Shown here in pieces: positions 8,434 to 18,060 of a stretch of DNA of 64,000 bases. The stretch's first letter is position 1, and each line of letters opens with the position of its first letter. A program made the translations under genes and the position numbers. Location: assembly GCF_002250625.1 (NCBI RefSeq), contig NZ_NMVQ01000001.1, positions 434,001 through 498,000 of the forward strand. Reading direction: 5' to 3'. This DNA is from Enemella dayhoffiae. Lineage in GTDB: Bacteria; Actinomycetota; Actinomycetes; Propionibacteriales; Propionibacteriaceae. The notes beneath the pieces were generated by a model that did no database searches, was not told the DNA's origin, and was given only the letters and a program-made list of their open reading frames with translations.

Positions 8434-10166
8434 CAGCGAATCCACCAGACGGTCAGGTCCGCATCCGGTTGGTCGATCAACCACACCCGGTCAGCACCGA
8501 AGTGCAGCCGCGCCCCGCTGGTGAGCTTCGCGTCGACGGTGATCCGGCGCAGCTCGGCGCCGGTGTTGTCCACCTGGCGCAACGCACCCGATTCCAGCAC
8601 CCACCATCCGGCCCGGTCCGACACGGCGTCGAGCACCCCCGGCAGCTCGGCCACCACCTCACTGGTGGCGGTGCGCAGCAGGATCAGGCCCTTATCGGTC
8701 TGCATCGCCACGACACGCGGATCGGGACCGGGGGTCAACCGGCTGGGGCGATCGCCATAGCCGGCGATCGCGGTGCTCAGCGACTTGCCGGTGCTGGCCT
8801 CCATCAGCAGCATCGCACCGGTGGCGGTGCCCGCGAGCAGGGTGTCCCCGTCCCGGGCCAGCCCGACCAGCTCGTAACTCAGGTCGTCGTTGGTCCAACG
8901 CTGCTCACCGCTGTCGGCGGCCAGGGCGGCCAGACCGGCCCCACCCTTGCGCGCAACATAGACGGTGTCGTCCAGCACCCAGGGACGACCGGTCACTCCG
9001 TCGTCCACCTCGGCGCTCCAGATCCGGCGGCCGTTGGCGAGGTCGTACGCCTCCACGCGCCCCGACAACGTCGCCAGCACGACCCGGTCCGGGCCCAGGG
9101 CGACGGCGCCCTGGGGTGCCAGGTCGCTGATCCGGTTGGACCACAGCCGGCGCCCCGAATCGGCGTACCCGACCAGACGCCGGTCGCTGGTGGTGACCAC
9201 CACGGTGTCCCCGACCGCGGTCAGCCCCTGCACCGAGCCCCCGGGCAGCCCCCACCAGGTGGCGCGCAGGGAGTCCCCGACCACGCGATGGGCGGCCACG
9301 TCCTGGGTGAGCTGACCCACCGAGAAGGCGGTACCGCTGGTGGTCACCACCGGCAACCGCTTGCGGTCCACGTCCCGGCGCCACGGCTCGGTACCACCGC
9401 CGGGCCGATCCACCAGCACCTCGGGCCTGATCACCTGGCCGCTGACCGGCTCGAACGGAGCACGCTCGCTCGTGCCGCCGACCATCGGCCAGGCACCGCT
9501 GAACTGGCGGCGCGCCTGGCCGAGGGTGGGCGTACCGTCGACGATCCCGCGGTTGGGGCACCAGGTGGCGACATCGGTCCGCCGGGTCTCCGCCGACAGC
9601 CGCAGCCGGGTCCGGGACTCCACCACCAGACAGCCGTCGCCACCCGGACGCGCCGTGGACTCGTTGTCATATTCCCCCGCACCGTCGGCGGTGACGATTC
9701 GCCCGCTCGAGGACCACCGCTTCCCCGGTGCGACGTCGTCGGGGAGCTCGATCATCGCCGGCTCCAGGGTGATCACCTCGCGGCCATAGAAGGCGTGCAG
9801 GGATACGCCCACCGAGGTGCTCGAGCGCAGCGTGACCTGGGGCAGGTCAGCTTCCTCGGAGCCGCTGGGGGTGACCACCTCGCGCAACCAGGTCGCCCGG
9901 GTGGGGGCGCCGACCGGCCGGATGGCCCTGATCACCGAGGGGGGCACCGCCAGCACCACCGCGTTGCCGTCGAGGATCCCCGACTCCGCGGAGGCGGGCA
10001 CCTGGTTGGTGCCGACCCGCAGCCGCTGCGGCTGGTCGGTGTCGGCGACGAAGCGGGAGGCGCCGCTGCGGCGCAGCTCGGAGCCGGGCGTGAAGGCGAG
10101 CAGGCTGAGCGGGAGGAGGGCGCACAGCAGCAGCACCGAGAACACGCCCGCCACCCAACCCCGCAT
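8433..10166 (-). CDS. PQQ-like beta-propeller protein, exported or membrane-anchored
   Basis: 577 residues from ATG 10166. Residues 4-27 form a single hydrophobic signal/anchor ([19 protein letters not shown]), so the bulk is extracytoplasmic. The second half has repeated propeller-type blades: [40 protein letters not shown], each with the xGxxxW pattern of pyrrolo-quinoline-quinone-like (PQQ_2) repeats. No enzyme residues are evident; such propellers are often binding or scaffold domains. First gene of the leftward operon and divergent from trxB, with a 111-base spacer that must hold both promoters. Confidence 0.75.
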   Translation of the reverse strand: MRGWVAGVFSVLLLCALLPLSLLAFTPGSELRRSGASRFVADTDQPQRLRVGTNQVPASAESGILDGNAVVLAVPPSVIRAIRPVGAPTRATWLREVVTPSGSEEADLPQVTLRSSTSVGVSLHAFYGREVITLEPAMIELPDDVAPGKRWSSSGRIVTADGAGEYDNESTARPGGDGCLVVESRTRLRLSAETRRTDVATWCPNRGIVDGTPTLGQARRQFSGAWPMVGGTSERAPFEPVSGQVIRPEVLVDRPGGGTEPWRRDVDRKRLPVVTTSGTAFSVGQLTQDVAAHRVVGDSLRATWWGLPGGSVQGLTAVGDTVVVTTSDRRLVGYADSGRRLWSNRISDLAPQGAVALGPDRVVLATLSGRVEAYDLANGRRIWSAEVDDGVTGRPWVLDDTVYVARKGGAGLAALAADSGEQRWTNDDLSYELVGLARDGDTLLAGTATGAMLLMEASTGKSLSTAIAGYGDRPSRLTPGPDPRVVAMQTDKGLILLRTATSEVVAELPGVLDAVSDRAGWWVLESGALRQVDNTGAELRRITVDAKLTSGARLHFGADRVWLIDQPDADLTVWWIR

Positions 10167-10277
10167 GGCAGAGACTGTAACGAGCGAGCGGCCCGGAATA
10201 TCGGCGGCCACGTCACGGTTCGGTATGGTCGGCGGGGGATCCGCCGGATGACCACAGATTTGGGGAGTGACGGGACG

Positions 10278-11252
10278 ATGACGGACGAGGTGCGCGAGAT
10301 CATCATCGTGGGCAGTGGCCCGGCGGGATGGACCGCAGCGGTGTACGCCGCCCGGGCCGAGCTGCGACCGCTGGTCGTGGAGGGGGCCCTCGAGGGTGGC
10401 GGTGCGCTGATGAACACCACCGAGGTGGAGAACTTCCCCGGCTTCCCGACCGGGATCATGGGCCCGGACCTGATGACGAACATGCGCGAGCAGGCCGAGC
10501 GGTTCGGTGCGGAGATCCTCACCGAGGACGCCACCCGGCTCGACCTGACCGGCGAGGTGAAGGTGGTCGAGACCGATTCGGGCACCTACCGCGCCAAGGC
10601 GGTGGTGCTGGCCACCGGTTCCGGCTATCGCAAGCTTGGGCTGCCGGATGAGGATCGGCTCTCCGGTCGTGGCGTGTCCTGGTGCGCCACCTGCGACGGG
10701 TTCTTCTTCAAGGACAAGGACCTGGCGGTGGTCGGCGGCGGTGACTCGGCGGTCGAGGAGGCCACCTTCCTGACCCGGTTCGCCCGATCGGTGACCCTGG
10801 TGCATCGCCGCGACGAGCTGCGCGCCTCCAAGATCATGGCCGCCCGCGCGCACAAGAACCCGAAGCTGTCCTTCGCCTGGAACTCGGCGGTCACCGCGAT
10901 CCACGGCGACACCTCGCTGAGTGGGGTGACGCTGACCGACACCGTGACCGGCGAGACCCGGGAGCTGCCGGTGCAGGGGCTGTTCATCGCGATCGGGCAC
11001 GACCCGCGCTCGGAGCTGCTGAAGGGCCAGATCGAGCTGGACGAGAACGGCTACGTGCTCTGCGAGGGGCGGTCCACCCGGACCAACCTGGCCGGGGTGT
11101 TCGCCTGCGGCGACCTGGTCGACCACACCTATCGGCAGGCGATCACCGCCGCCGGGTCCGGCTGCGCGGCCGCCCTGGACGCCGAGCACTACCTGGCGAT
11201 GATCGCCGACCAGGCCCAGCCGGAGCTGGACCGCGAGGTGGCGGTTCCCTGA
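10278..11252 (+). CDS. trxB: Thioredoxin-disulfide reductase
   Basis: 324 residues, the usual length. NADPH-dependent flavoprotein that reduces thioredoxin in the cytoplasm. Seen: FAD-binding VGSGPAG at 11-17, redox centre CATC at 136-139, NADPH-binding [10 protein letters not shown], and the C-terminal GVFACGDL with the flavin-contacting Asp. ATG 10278 matches the family start ([12 protein letters not shown]); an in-frame ATG at 10248 would add ten residues. trxA follows 104 bases downstream on the same strand. Confidence 0.96.
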   Translation: MTDEVREIIIVGSGPAGWTAAVYAARAELRPLVVEGALEGGGALMNTTEVENFPGFPTGIMGPDLMTNMREQAERFGAEILTEDATRLDLTGEVKVVETDSGTYRAKAVVLATGSGYRKLGLPDEDRLSGRGVSWCATCDGFFFKDKDLAVVGGGDSAVEEATFLTRFARSVTLVHRRDELRASKIMAARAHKNPKLSFAWNSAVTAIHGDTSLSGVTLTDTVTGETRELPVQGLFIAIGHDPRSELLKGQIELDENGYVLCEGRSTRTNLAGVFACGDLVDHTYRQAITAAGSGCAAALDAEHYLAMIADQAQPELDREVAVP

Positions 11253-11356
11253 GTCCGCGGCCCGATCGGGGTGGGAGCTGAGCGGGCCGGGATTGGCCCG
11301 ACTTGCGGTCAAGGGGCACACTTGACAGGTCCAACAGACCCCGACCGGGAGTGAGC

Positions 11357-11677
11357 ATGGCCGTATCCGAGGTGACCGACGGCACCTTCGACGACCTCGT
11401 GCTGCGCTCCGACCGGCCGGTCCTGGTCGACTACTGGGCGGAGTGGTGCTCACCGTGCAAGCAGTTCGCGCCGATCCTGTCCGAGTTGTCCGACAGTTTC
11501 GGCGACCGGATGGAATTTCTGCGCCTGTACACCGACGACAACCAGATCACCCCGGCCCGCTTCGAGGTGAAGGGGCTGCCCACGGTGCACATCTTTGTCG
11601 CCGGCGAGCTGGTGCACAGCCTGCAGGGCGCCCGGACCAAGTCGACGATCACCCGCGCCATCGAGGAGTACGTCTGA
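11357..11677 (+). CDS. trxA: Thioredoxin
   Basis: 106 residues. Cytoplasmic dithiol reductant, substrate of the adjacent TrxB. The fold is complete (VLVDYWAEWC, KGLPTVHIF with the cis-Pro, GARTKSTI). The active site is CSPC at 31-34 rather than the usual CGPC; the Gly to Ser change should shift the redox potential somewhat (inference from general knowledge of the CxxC loop). Start ATG 11357 follows GGGAGTGAGC. Confidence 0.93.
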   Translation: MAVSEVTDGTFDDLVLRSDRPVLVDYWAEWCSPCKQFAPILSELSDSFGDRMEFLRLYTDDNQITPARFEVKGLPTVHIFVAGELVHSLQGARTKSTITRAIEEYV

Positions 11678-11680
11678 CCC

Positions 11681-12325
11681 ATGGCTGACGATCGAACCCC
11701 CACCGGATCCACCCCCTGGTCCCCCGGGCAGAACCCGCGCGCCCTGCAGGACACGCCGGAGCGTACGCCCGAGACCGCGGAACTGCCCGGCCTGGCCGGT
11801 GAGGACGAGCCGCAGGCGCGCAGCAACGTGCCGGTGAAGGTGATGATCATCGCCCTCGTCGCGCTGCTGGCCACGCTCGGCGTGGTCGGCTATCTGGTCA
11901 CCCGCGGCACGGCCCCCACCCCGCCGGCCGCCACCCCGCTGGCACCGGAACCGACCGGCGTACCGGAACTGCCCGTCACCGCCGGCTCCTATTCCCGCGA
12001 TCCGGGCAACGTGCAGGCCCCCCCGGAGTTCGGGGTCGATCGGAGCATCCAGACCACCAGCGCCAACTATCGGCAGAACGGCCAGCCGGCGCTGATCGCG
12101 GTGGCCGCCCGCCCGGTGAACGACGGGCGTACCCTGCTCACCCAGATCAAGACGAACGCGATCCGTCAGGTCGGCGACGCCTGGTGCGGCCGGATGGCGA
12201 GCAACGATCTCGACGTGTGCGTGCTGCGCCGCGGTACCACCGCTCTGCTGGTGGTCGGGCTGCGCAGCCAGCCGGTGAACGAGCTGGTCGCCGCGGGGCG
12301 GGACCTGCTGAGGGACACCAAGTAG
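11681..12325 (+). CDS. Single-pass membrane protein, unknown function
   Basis: 214 residues beginning three bases after the trxA stop, so probably co-transcribed with it. Residues 1-50 are a Pro/Glu/Thr-rich cytoplasmic region, residues 53-73 one transmembrane helix (VMIIALVALLATLGVVGYLV), then a proline-rich spacer and an extracytoplasmic domain of about 110 residues with two Cys (WCGRM, DVCVLRR) that could form a disulfide. Position after trxB-trxA hints at a redox or envelope role, but that is inference. Confidence 0.65.
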   Translation: MADDRTPTGSTPWSPGQNPRALQDTPERTPETAELPGLAGEDEPQARSNVPVKVMIIALVALLATLGVVGYLVTRGTAPTPPAATPLAPEPTGVPELPVTAGSYSRDPGNVQAPPEFGVDRSIQTTSANYRQNGQPALIAVAARPVNDGRTLLTQIKTNAIRQVGDAWCGRMASNDLDVCVLRRGTTALLVVGLRSQPVNELVAAGRDLLRDTK

Positions 12326-12326
12326 C

Positions 12327-12370
12327 CCTTCGACCGGCTCAGAGAACCCTTCGATCGACTCAGGGAACGT
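12327..12370 (+). repeat. Two diverged copies of the TTCGACAGGCTCAGGGAACGT repeat
   Basis: TTCGACCGGCTCAGAGAACC and TTCGATCGACTCAGGGAACGT stand in tandem in the short spacer between two converging genes. They fill the whole spacer, so they may serve as, or have displaced, the terminator. Confidence 0.7.
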
Positions 12371-13566
12371 CAGCTCTCGTTGGGCCAACCGGTGTAGGCC
12401 TCGGCGACGTAGGTCTGGCCGGCCCGGTGCCGGGTGACGTATTCCTGCTCGCCGCGGCGGCGCTGCTCGTCGAACGGGTTTGTCCCGGGCGGGGGCGTGT
12501 GCATCAGCTGGGAGAACCAGTAGGAGAAGTTCTGCGCCCGCCACACCCGCTCGATCGCGCGCCGCTGATATTCGGCGAACAGCCCGGGGTCGTCGGCCGC
12601 GACCGCCCGCTGCATCACCTCGGCCAGCACCTGCACGTCGGCCAGCGCCAGGTTGAGGCCCTTGGCTCCGGTCGGCGGCACGGTGTGCGCGGCGTCGCCG
12701 GCGAGCACCAGCCGGCCGTGGTGCATCGGCTGCTGCACGAAGCTGCGGAAGGGCAGCAGCACCCGTTCGGTGATCCGCCCGGTGATCAGCTCGAACCCGT
12801 TGCCGTTCACCCGCTTGGCGAGCTGGTCCCAGATCCGGTCCTCGGACCAGGTGTCGAGGTCGCTGTCCGGGTTGGCGGGGTCGGGCAGCGGGGTCTGCAG
12901 GTACATCCGCTGCAGGGTCTCGGTGCGCTGGCTGATCAGCGCGAACCCGTGCGGTGAGCTGGCATAGATCAGCTCCGGGGAGCTCATCGGTGCCTCGCAG
13001 CTGATCCCGTACCAGGCGTACGGGTATTCGCGGAAGAACCGTTCGGCACCCGGGATCAGGTCCCGGCAGATGCTGCGCGACCCGTCGGCGCCGACCAGGA
13101 AGTCGGCCTCGATCAGGCAGTCGTGACCGTCGGCGTCCACGAAGCGCACCTGCGGCCGCTCCCCGGACAGGTCGCACGCGGTGTCGCGTACGCCGAAGCG
13201 CACGTCCCCGCCGTCGCGGTCGCGGGCCGCGGCCAGGTCGATGAAAACGTCGGTCTGCGGATAGAGCCAGACCGAGGCGCCGACCAGCGCTCGGAAGTCG
13301 ATCCGGTGACCCTCGCCGTCGATCCGCAGTTCGACCCCGTCGTGCTCGTAGCCGTCGGTGCGATAGCGCTCGGACACCTCCTCGTCGCTGAGCATCCGGA
13401 CGGTGCGGTCCTCCAGGATGCCGGCGCGGTGGGTGCTCTCGATCACCGCGCGCGGGCGCAGGTCGAGGTTGATCGCCGAGATCCCGCGACGGTGCAGCTT
13501 GTGCGCGAGCATCAGCCCCGCGGGGCCGGCTCCGACGATCACGACCTGGGTGCGTTCTGGCTGCAT
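12370..13566 (-). CDS. pobA: 4-hydroxybenzoate 3-monooxygenase
   Basis: 398 residues, the expected length. FAD- and NADPH-dependent aromatic hydroxylase converting 4-hydroxybenzoate to protocatechuate. Seen: GAGPAG at 12-17, ESTHRAGILE (substrate and flavin contact region), DFLVGADGSRS (the DG fingerprint), GDAAHTVPPTGAKGLNLALADV. Start ATG 13566 has GGAGGA close upstream. No protocatechuate pathway genes are nearby. It is divergent from the MoxR operon; the 200-base spacer contains an A/T-richer stretch (CTATCTAGA) that may hold the pobA promoter and the site of a regulator not encoded here. Confidence 0.93.
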   Translation of the reverse strand: MQPERTQVVIVGAGPAGLMLAHKLHRRGISAINLDLRPRAVIESTHRAGILEDRTVRMLSDEEVSERYRTDGYEHDGVELRIDGEGHRIDFRALVGASVWLYPQTDVFIDLAAARDRDGGDVRFGVRDTACDLSGERPQVRFVDADGHDCLIEADFLVGADGSRSICRDLIPGAERFFREYPYAWYGISCEAPMSSPELIYASSPHGFALISQRTETLQRMYLQTPLPDPANPDSDLDTWSEDRIWDQLAKRVNGNGFELITGRITERVLLPFRSFVQQPMHHGRLVLAGDAAHTVPPTGAKGLNLALADVQVLAEVMQRAVAADDPGLFAEYQRRAIERVWRAQNFSYWFSQLMHTPPPGTNPFDEQRRRGEQEYVTRHRAGQTYVAEAYTGWPNES

Positions 13567-13767
13567 GGTTCCTCCACTGCGCTGGGGCTCGGCACCACCC
13601 TGACACAACGCGTATGCCCAGTGGGCGGCGTCCGCGCCGGCGTACGCCCGATCGCGCTTTCTTGCTCTATCTAGACCTCGCACTAGAGTCGGCTAGCCAG
13701 CTCAATCGAACCAGTGACCCCTCTGCGCGATAGTTTTCTTATGCAAACTTTTGCGAAGGGAGACCAG

Positions 13768-14748
13768 ATGATCGAGCGCGCGGAACTCGAGCGGGCCGGC
13801 CGGCTGATCGGGGCGGTGCGGCACGGGTTCGCCAGCAAGGTGGTGGGCCAGGAGCAGCTGAGCCGCTCTTTGCTGACCGGTCTGATGGCGGGCGGGCACA
13901 TCCTGCTTGAGTCGGTGCCGGGTCTGGCGAAAACGCTCGCCGCCTCCACCCTGGCGTCCACGGTGCAGGCAGGGTTCGCGCGGATCCAGTGCACCCCCGA
14001 CCTGCTGCCGTCGGACATCATCGGCACCCAGGTGTTCGACGCCCGCACCGGCGAGTTCGTCACCCAGCTCGGCCCGGTGCACCACCACTTCGTGCTGCTG
14101 GACGAGATCAACCGCTCCTCGGCCAAGACCCAGTCGGCGATGCTCGAGGCGATGCAGGAGCGGCAGACCACCATCGGCGGGGTCACCCACCGGCTGCCGG
14201 AGCCGTTCATGGTGCTGGCCACCCAGAACCCGATCGAGGAGGAGGGCACCTACGTCCTGCCTCAGGCGCAGATGGACCGGTTCCTGCTGAAGGAGATGGT
14301 CGACTATCCGCACCCGGCCGAGGAGCTGGAGGTGCTGAACCGGATCGAGTCCGGCGCCCTCGACGAGCGGGCCACCGACGCCGTCCTCGGCCCCGCCGAG
14401 GTCGGTTTCCTGCGCGAGCTGGTCGGCCGGGTCTATGTGGACCAGGCGATCAAGCGCTACATCGTGGAGCTGGTCAACGCCACCCGGCACCCGCAGCGAG
14501 TGCTCGGCGCGGAGCAGGGCGGCTATCTGGAGTTCGGCGCCTCCCCGCGCGGGGCGATCGCGATGCTGCTGGTCTCCCGGGCGCACGCACTGCTGTGCGG
14601 TCGCGACCACGTGATCCCCGACGACGTCCGGGTGATGCGGCACCAGGTGCTGCGGCACCGGTTGGTGCTCACCTTCGAGGCGGTCGCCGACCGGGTCCGT
14701 CCGGAGACCCTGGTCGACGCCCTCTTCGCCGCCGTCCCCACCCCGTGA
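13768..14748 (+). CDS. MoxR-family AAA+ ATPase
   Basis: 326 residues from ATG 13768, with GAAGGGAGA upstream; in-frame starts at 13741 and 13714 are weaker. Chaperone-like ATPase of the MoxR/RavA type, which acts with VWA-domain partners. Walker [16 protein letters not shown] near 42-56, Walker B LLDEIN near 110, sensor-1 ATQNP, and the arginine-rich lid region [10 protein letters not shown]. First gene of a six-gene operon (MoxR, DUF58, small membrane protein, two VWA proteins, TPR protein) that resembles the Bat aerotolerance operon. Confidence 0.92.
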   Translation: MIERAELERAGRLIGAVRHGFASKVVGQEQLSRSLLTGLMAGGHILLESVPGLAKTLAASTLASTVQAGFARIQCTPDLLPSDIIGTQVFDARTGEFVTQLGPVHHHFVLLDEINRSSAKTQSAMLEAMQERQTTIGGVTHRLPEPFMVLATQNPIEEEGTYVLPQAQMDRFLLKEMVDYPHPAEELEVLNRIESGALDERATDAVLGPAEVGFLRELVGRVYVDQAIKRYIVELVNATRHPQRVLGAEQGGYLEFGASPRGAIAMLLVSRAHALLCGRDHVIPDDVRVMRHQVLRHRLVLTFEAVADRVRPETLVDALFAAVPTP

Positions 14749-14755
14749 GGTCGCC

Positions 14756-15637
14756 ATGGCGCTGCTGACGAAGGTGAAGACGCGGATGGCGATCCACGCC
14801 CACCGCAAGGTGCGCGGGCTGCTCGACGGGGCGTACGCCTCGTTGCACTCGGGGCGCAGCATGGACTTCCACGATCTGCGCGAATACGTCGCCGGCGACG
14901 AGGTGAGGGACCTCGACTGGAAGGCGTCGGCCCGCCGCGGGGAGCTGCTGGTGCGCCGCTATGTGGCCGATCGCAAGCACACGATCAGCCTGGTCGTCTC
15001 CACCTCCCGGTCGATGGCCGGCCACGCGGATCTGCAGTCCAGCAAGCAGGAACTGGCGATCATGGTGGCCGGCATCATCGGCTGGCTGGCGGTCAAGCAC
15101 GGTGACCGGGTGCTGCTGGTGGCCGGCAACTCCGCCGGCTGCCGGCTCACCCGACCGGGGTCCACCGAGATCGCCCTGGAGCGGATGTTGCAGCTGGTCC
15201 AGCAGGGGTGCACCGAGTCGGCTCCGTCGGCGGATCTGACCGGTCTGCTCGGCCACGTGGTGCGCACGGTGCGCCGCAGCACGATCCTGCTGGTGATCTG
15301 CGACGACGTCGCCCTGGACGCGGCCAGCGAACGGCAGCTGCGCCGGCTCCGCGCCCAGCACGAGGTGCTCTTCGTCACCCTCGCCGATCTCGACCCGACC
15401 GCCCCCGAGCTGCGCCAGATCTTGTTGTGGGAGGTGGATTCCGGGCAACCCGGTGTCGATTTCCTGACCGATCCCGCGCTGCACGCCGAGTTGGCCGAGG
15501 CGACCGTCGAGCGGCACCGCCAACGCCGAGAGACGTTGGACCGGCTCGGCATCGCCAGCGAGCACGTGACCGGCGCCGAGCAGGTGGTGCCGGCGGTGTT
15601 CCGGCTGTTGGAGAGGCACCGTCATGCGACCCGGTGA
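14756..15637 (+). CDS. DUF58 domain protein
   Basis: 293 residues, starting 7 bases after the MoxR stop. The DUF58 signature is complete: SGRSMDFHDLREYVAGDEVRDLDWKASARRGELLVRRY, followed by a VWA-like domain with a serine-containing MIDAS remnant (VVSTSRSM). No transmembrane helices, so cytosolic. Partner of the MoxR ATPase in many bacteria; biochemical role unknown. It overlaps the next gene by 14 bases. Confidence 0.9.
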   Translation: MALLTKVKTRMAIHAHRKVRGLLDGAYASLHSGRSMDFHDLREYVAGDEVRDLDWKASARRGELLVRRYVADRKHTISLVVSTSRSMAGHADLQSSKQELAIMVAGIIGWLAVKHGDRVLLVAGNSAGCRLTRPGSTEIALERMLQLVQQGCTESAPSADLTGLLGHVVRTVRRSTILLVICDDVALDAASERQLRRLRAQHEVLFVTLADLDPTAPELRQILLWEVDSGQPGVDFLTDPALHAELAEATVERHRQRRETLDRLGIASEHVTGAEQVVPAVFRLLERHRHATR

Positions 15638-16136
15638 GGCCGAGGTGTTCGCGCCGGTGGCGTACTCCCCCCTGTGGTTGGTGCTCGGTGCCTCGCTGCT
15701 GCTGGCCGTGCTCGGCTGGCCGCTACTGGCGCTGTGGCTGACCCGTCCGCGACGGGTACGCCCGGCCGCGCCGACCCCGCCACCGGACCCGGCGGAACTG
15801 CGGAGGCGTACGCTCGCCGAAATTTCCCATGTGCACAGCGAACACGCGGCCGGTCGGATCACGGCGCGGGAGGCGCAGCAACGACTCTCGCGGGTGGTCC
15901 GACGGTTCGGCGGGCGCGCCTCGGGCGTACCCGCCGACACGATGACCCTGGCCGAGCTCGCCGCGGTGATGCAGCGGGACCCGCGACTGGCCGAGCTGAC
16001 CGACTATGTGGCACTGCTGCACCCGCCGAGCTTCGCGCCGAGCGAGAGCGGGGACGTGCCGGCGGCCTGTGCCCGCGCCGAAGAACTGGTCGCCCGCTGG
16101 GCCGACCCGCATCCCGCACAGGAGGGACGACGATGA
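15624..16136 (+). CDS. Bat-operon membrane-anchored protein (DUF4381-like)
   Basis: 170 residues. One N-terminal transmembrane helix (LWLVLGASLLLAVLGWPLLALW), then a proline-rich linker and a helical cytoplasmic domain. Its place between DUF58 and VWA genes, its size and the single helix are those of the DUF4381-type member of MoxR/Bat operons, though the sequence match is by context more than motif. The stop overlaps the next start (ATGA). Confidence 0.65.
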   Translation: MRPGEAEVFAPVAYSPLWLVLGASLLLAVLGWPLLALWLTRPRRVRPAAPTPPPDPAELRRRTLAEISHVHSEHAAGRITAREAQQRLSRVVRRFGGRASGVPADTMTLAELAAVMQRDPRLAELTDYVALLHPPSFAPSESGDVPAACARAEELVARWADPHPAQEGRR

Positions 16137-17116
16137 GCCTCACCCATGGGTGGATCCCGGTGCTGGTGCTGGCATTGCTGGGCGCCGGCTGGTTGTGCTG
16201 GCGCCGCCGGAGGGCCGCAACGCCCACCAGGCAGGGGATCGCGGCGGCCAACCTGGACCGGGTCCGCAGCACCCGCCGCTTCCGGGAGCTGGCCCGCGCG
16301 GCCCGTCGGCGCGCGCTGGTGCTGCTGATCGCGGCGGCCCTGCTGGTGGCCGGCGGGACGCTGGCCGCGTCCCGGCTCGCGGCGGCCAGCAGCACCGACG
16401 ACCCGCAGCACCGCCGCGACATCATGCTGTGCCTGGACGTGTCGGGCTCGATGCACGATGTGGACGCGGCGATGCTGCGCTCATATGCCGATCTGGTGCG
16501 GCGGTTGCGCGGTGAGCGGATCGGGCTGACCATCTTCGACTCCACCGCGGTGTCGGTGTTTCCGCTGACCGACGACTATGAGTTCATCGAGCGGCAGCTG
16601 CGCCGGGCGGCCGAGCGGATCGACGCCTCCGACCAGGACTTCCTCACCGGCACCCGCGAGGGGAAGGGGTCCTCGCTGATCGGCGACGGGGTGATGTCCT
16701 GCCTGGACCGGTTCGACCGGGGCGATCAGAGTCGTTCCCGGACGATGATCCTGGCCACCGACAACGACCTCTCCGGAACCCCGCTGTTCCCGCTCAGCCA
16801 GGCGTTCGACCGGGCCGTCGAACGCGGCGTGGTGGTGCACGGGATCGCCGACGCCGACTCCCCCGACGTGGCCGCCCTGCGGGTCCAGTCCCAGCGCACC
16901 GGTGGGCAGATCTTCCTGCTGGGTGACGAACCCGGCAGTGCGGCGGTGGTGGACGCGATCAACTCCGGTGACGCCAGCCGCACCGACGGACTCCCCCGCG
17001 CCCGGGTCGCCGATCTACCGCTACCGGGGGGAATCCTGCTGGCGTTGGGATTGACGGGCCTGCTGGTGGCCACCGCCGAACGCCGATCGCTCGGGAAACG
17101 AAAGGGGGAGCGATGA
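16133..17116 (+). CDS. VWA-domain membrane protein (BatA/B-like)
   Basis: 327 residues from ATG 16133, preceded by GGAGGGACGACG. Two N-terminal hydrophobic helices and one near the C-terminus (ILLALGLTGLLVATAE) anchor a von Willebrand A domain. The MIDAS metal site is intact: DVSGS at 102-106, with later conserved Thr and Asp (TMILATDND). Predicted to bind a partner through a divalent ion under control of the MoxR ATPase. ATGA overlaps on both sides show tight translational coupling. Confidence 0.88.
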   Translation: MSLTHGWIPVLVLALLGAGWLCWRRRRAATPTRQGIAAANLDRVRSTRRFRELARAARRRALVLLIAAALLVAGGTLAASRLAAASSTDDPQHRRDIMLCLDVSGSMHDVDAAMLRSYADLVRRLRGERIGLTIFDSTAVSVFPLTDDYEFIERQLRRAAERIDASDQDFLTGTREGKGSSLIGDGVMSCLDRFDRGDQSRSRTMILATDNDLSGTPLFPLSQAFDRAVERGVVVHGIADADSPDVAALRVQSQRTGGQIFLLGDEPGSAAVVDAINSGDASRTDGLPRARVADLPLPGGILLALGLTGLLVATAERRSLGKRKGER

Positions 17117-18060
17117 GTGTGCATCCGATCTGGCCGGTGCTGGTGGTCGGACTGGTGGGCACCGGATGGGCCCTGTGGCGGCTGCGCAGAACCCGTGACC
17201 GGGCCGGGTGGCGGCGGCTCGGCCTGGCCGTGCTGGTGCTGCTGATCGGCGTACGCCCGGTCGTGGGCTCCGCCGCCGGCGAGGCCGCCGCGAGCACCGC
17301 CGACGTGGTGATCGTGATCGACCGCACCACGTCGATGGGGGCCCTGGACCACGCCGATGGCAAGCCGCGGATGGACGGCGTACGCTCCGACGTTCGCGCC
17401 GTGGTGAAACGGTTTCCGGGCGCGCGCTTCGCGCTGGTCACCTTCGACAGCGGTGCGCGGGTGGAGATGCCGCTGAGCAGCGACGCGGGGGCGGTGGTCA
17501 CCCTCGCCGACACCATCATCGTGCAGAACTACACCTATTCCGCCGGCAGCAGCATCTCCCGCCCGGTGGAGCTGTTGACCGGAATGCTCGCCCAGGCACA
17601 GAAAGCCGCACCGGAGCGGCAGCGCTACGTGGTCTATCTGGGCGACGGCGAACAGACCAGCGACGAGACACCGGGTTCGTTCGCCGAGCTGAAACCTTTT
17701 CTGGCCGGTGGGGTCGTGCTGGGTTATGGCACCGTCGCCGGCGGCCGGATGCCGACCGGCTATGGGCGCGACAACTTCGTCTACGACCCCGCCGGGCACG
17801 GCGACGCGCTGTCGAAGATCGACGAGGGCAACCTGCGCACCATCGCCGACCAGCTCGGCGTTGGCTATCAGCACCGCACCGGCGACACCTCTGCCCTGCA
17901 GCTGAACCCGAAACGCACCGCGCTCGGGCTCGGCGACGGGCGGGTGCACTCCGGGGTGGAGACCTATTGGGTGTTCGCGCTCGGCCTGCTCGGCCTGGCG
18001 CTGTGGGAGCTGTGGCGCAGCGCCACGGCCTACGCCCGACTGCGGGAGGAGCTGCGATGA
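17113..18060 (+). CDS. Second VWA-domain membrane protein of the Bat-like operon
   Basis: 315 residues. Helices at the N-terminus (two) and C-terminus (WVFALGLLGLALWELW) flank a VWA domain with MIDAS DRTTS at 70-74, a Thr replacing the usual first Ser, followed by VYLGDGEQ carrying the later Asp. This pairs with the VWA gene just upstream like BatA and BatB. The start overlaps the previous stop and the end overlaps the next start, each by ATGA. Confidence 0.87.
   Translation: MSVHPIWPVLVVGLVGTGWALWRLRRTRDRAGWRRLGLAVLVLLIGVRPVVGSAAGEAAASTADVVIVIDRTTSMGALDHADGKPRMDGVRSDVRAVVKRFPGARFALVTFDSGARVEMPLSSDAGAVVTLADTIIVQNYTYSAGSSISRPVELLTGMLAQAQKAAPERQRYVVYLGDGEQTSDETPGSFAELKPFLAGGVVLGYGTVAGGRMPTGYGRDNFVYDPAGHGDALSKIDEGNLRTIADQLGVGYQHRTGDTSALQLNPKRTALGLGDGRVHSGVETYWVFALGLLGLALWELWRSATAYARLREELR

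Noticed and set aside
6715-8760. Long plus-strand ORF (681 codons) opposite the membrane and propeller genes
   Set aside because: Composition is Gln/Arg/His/Pro-rich antisense of hydrophobic coding sequence; no domain, and the opposite strand has clear helices and overlapping starts.
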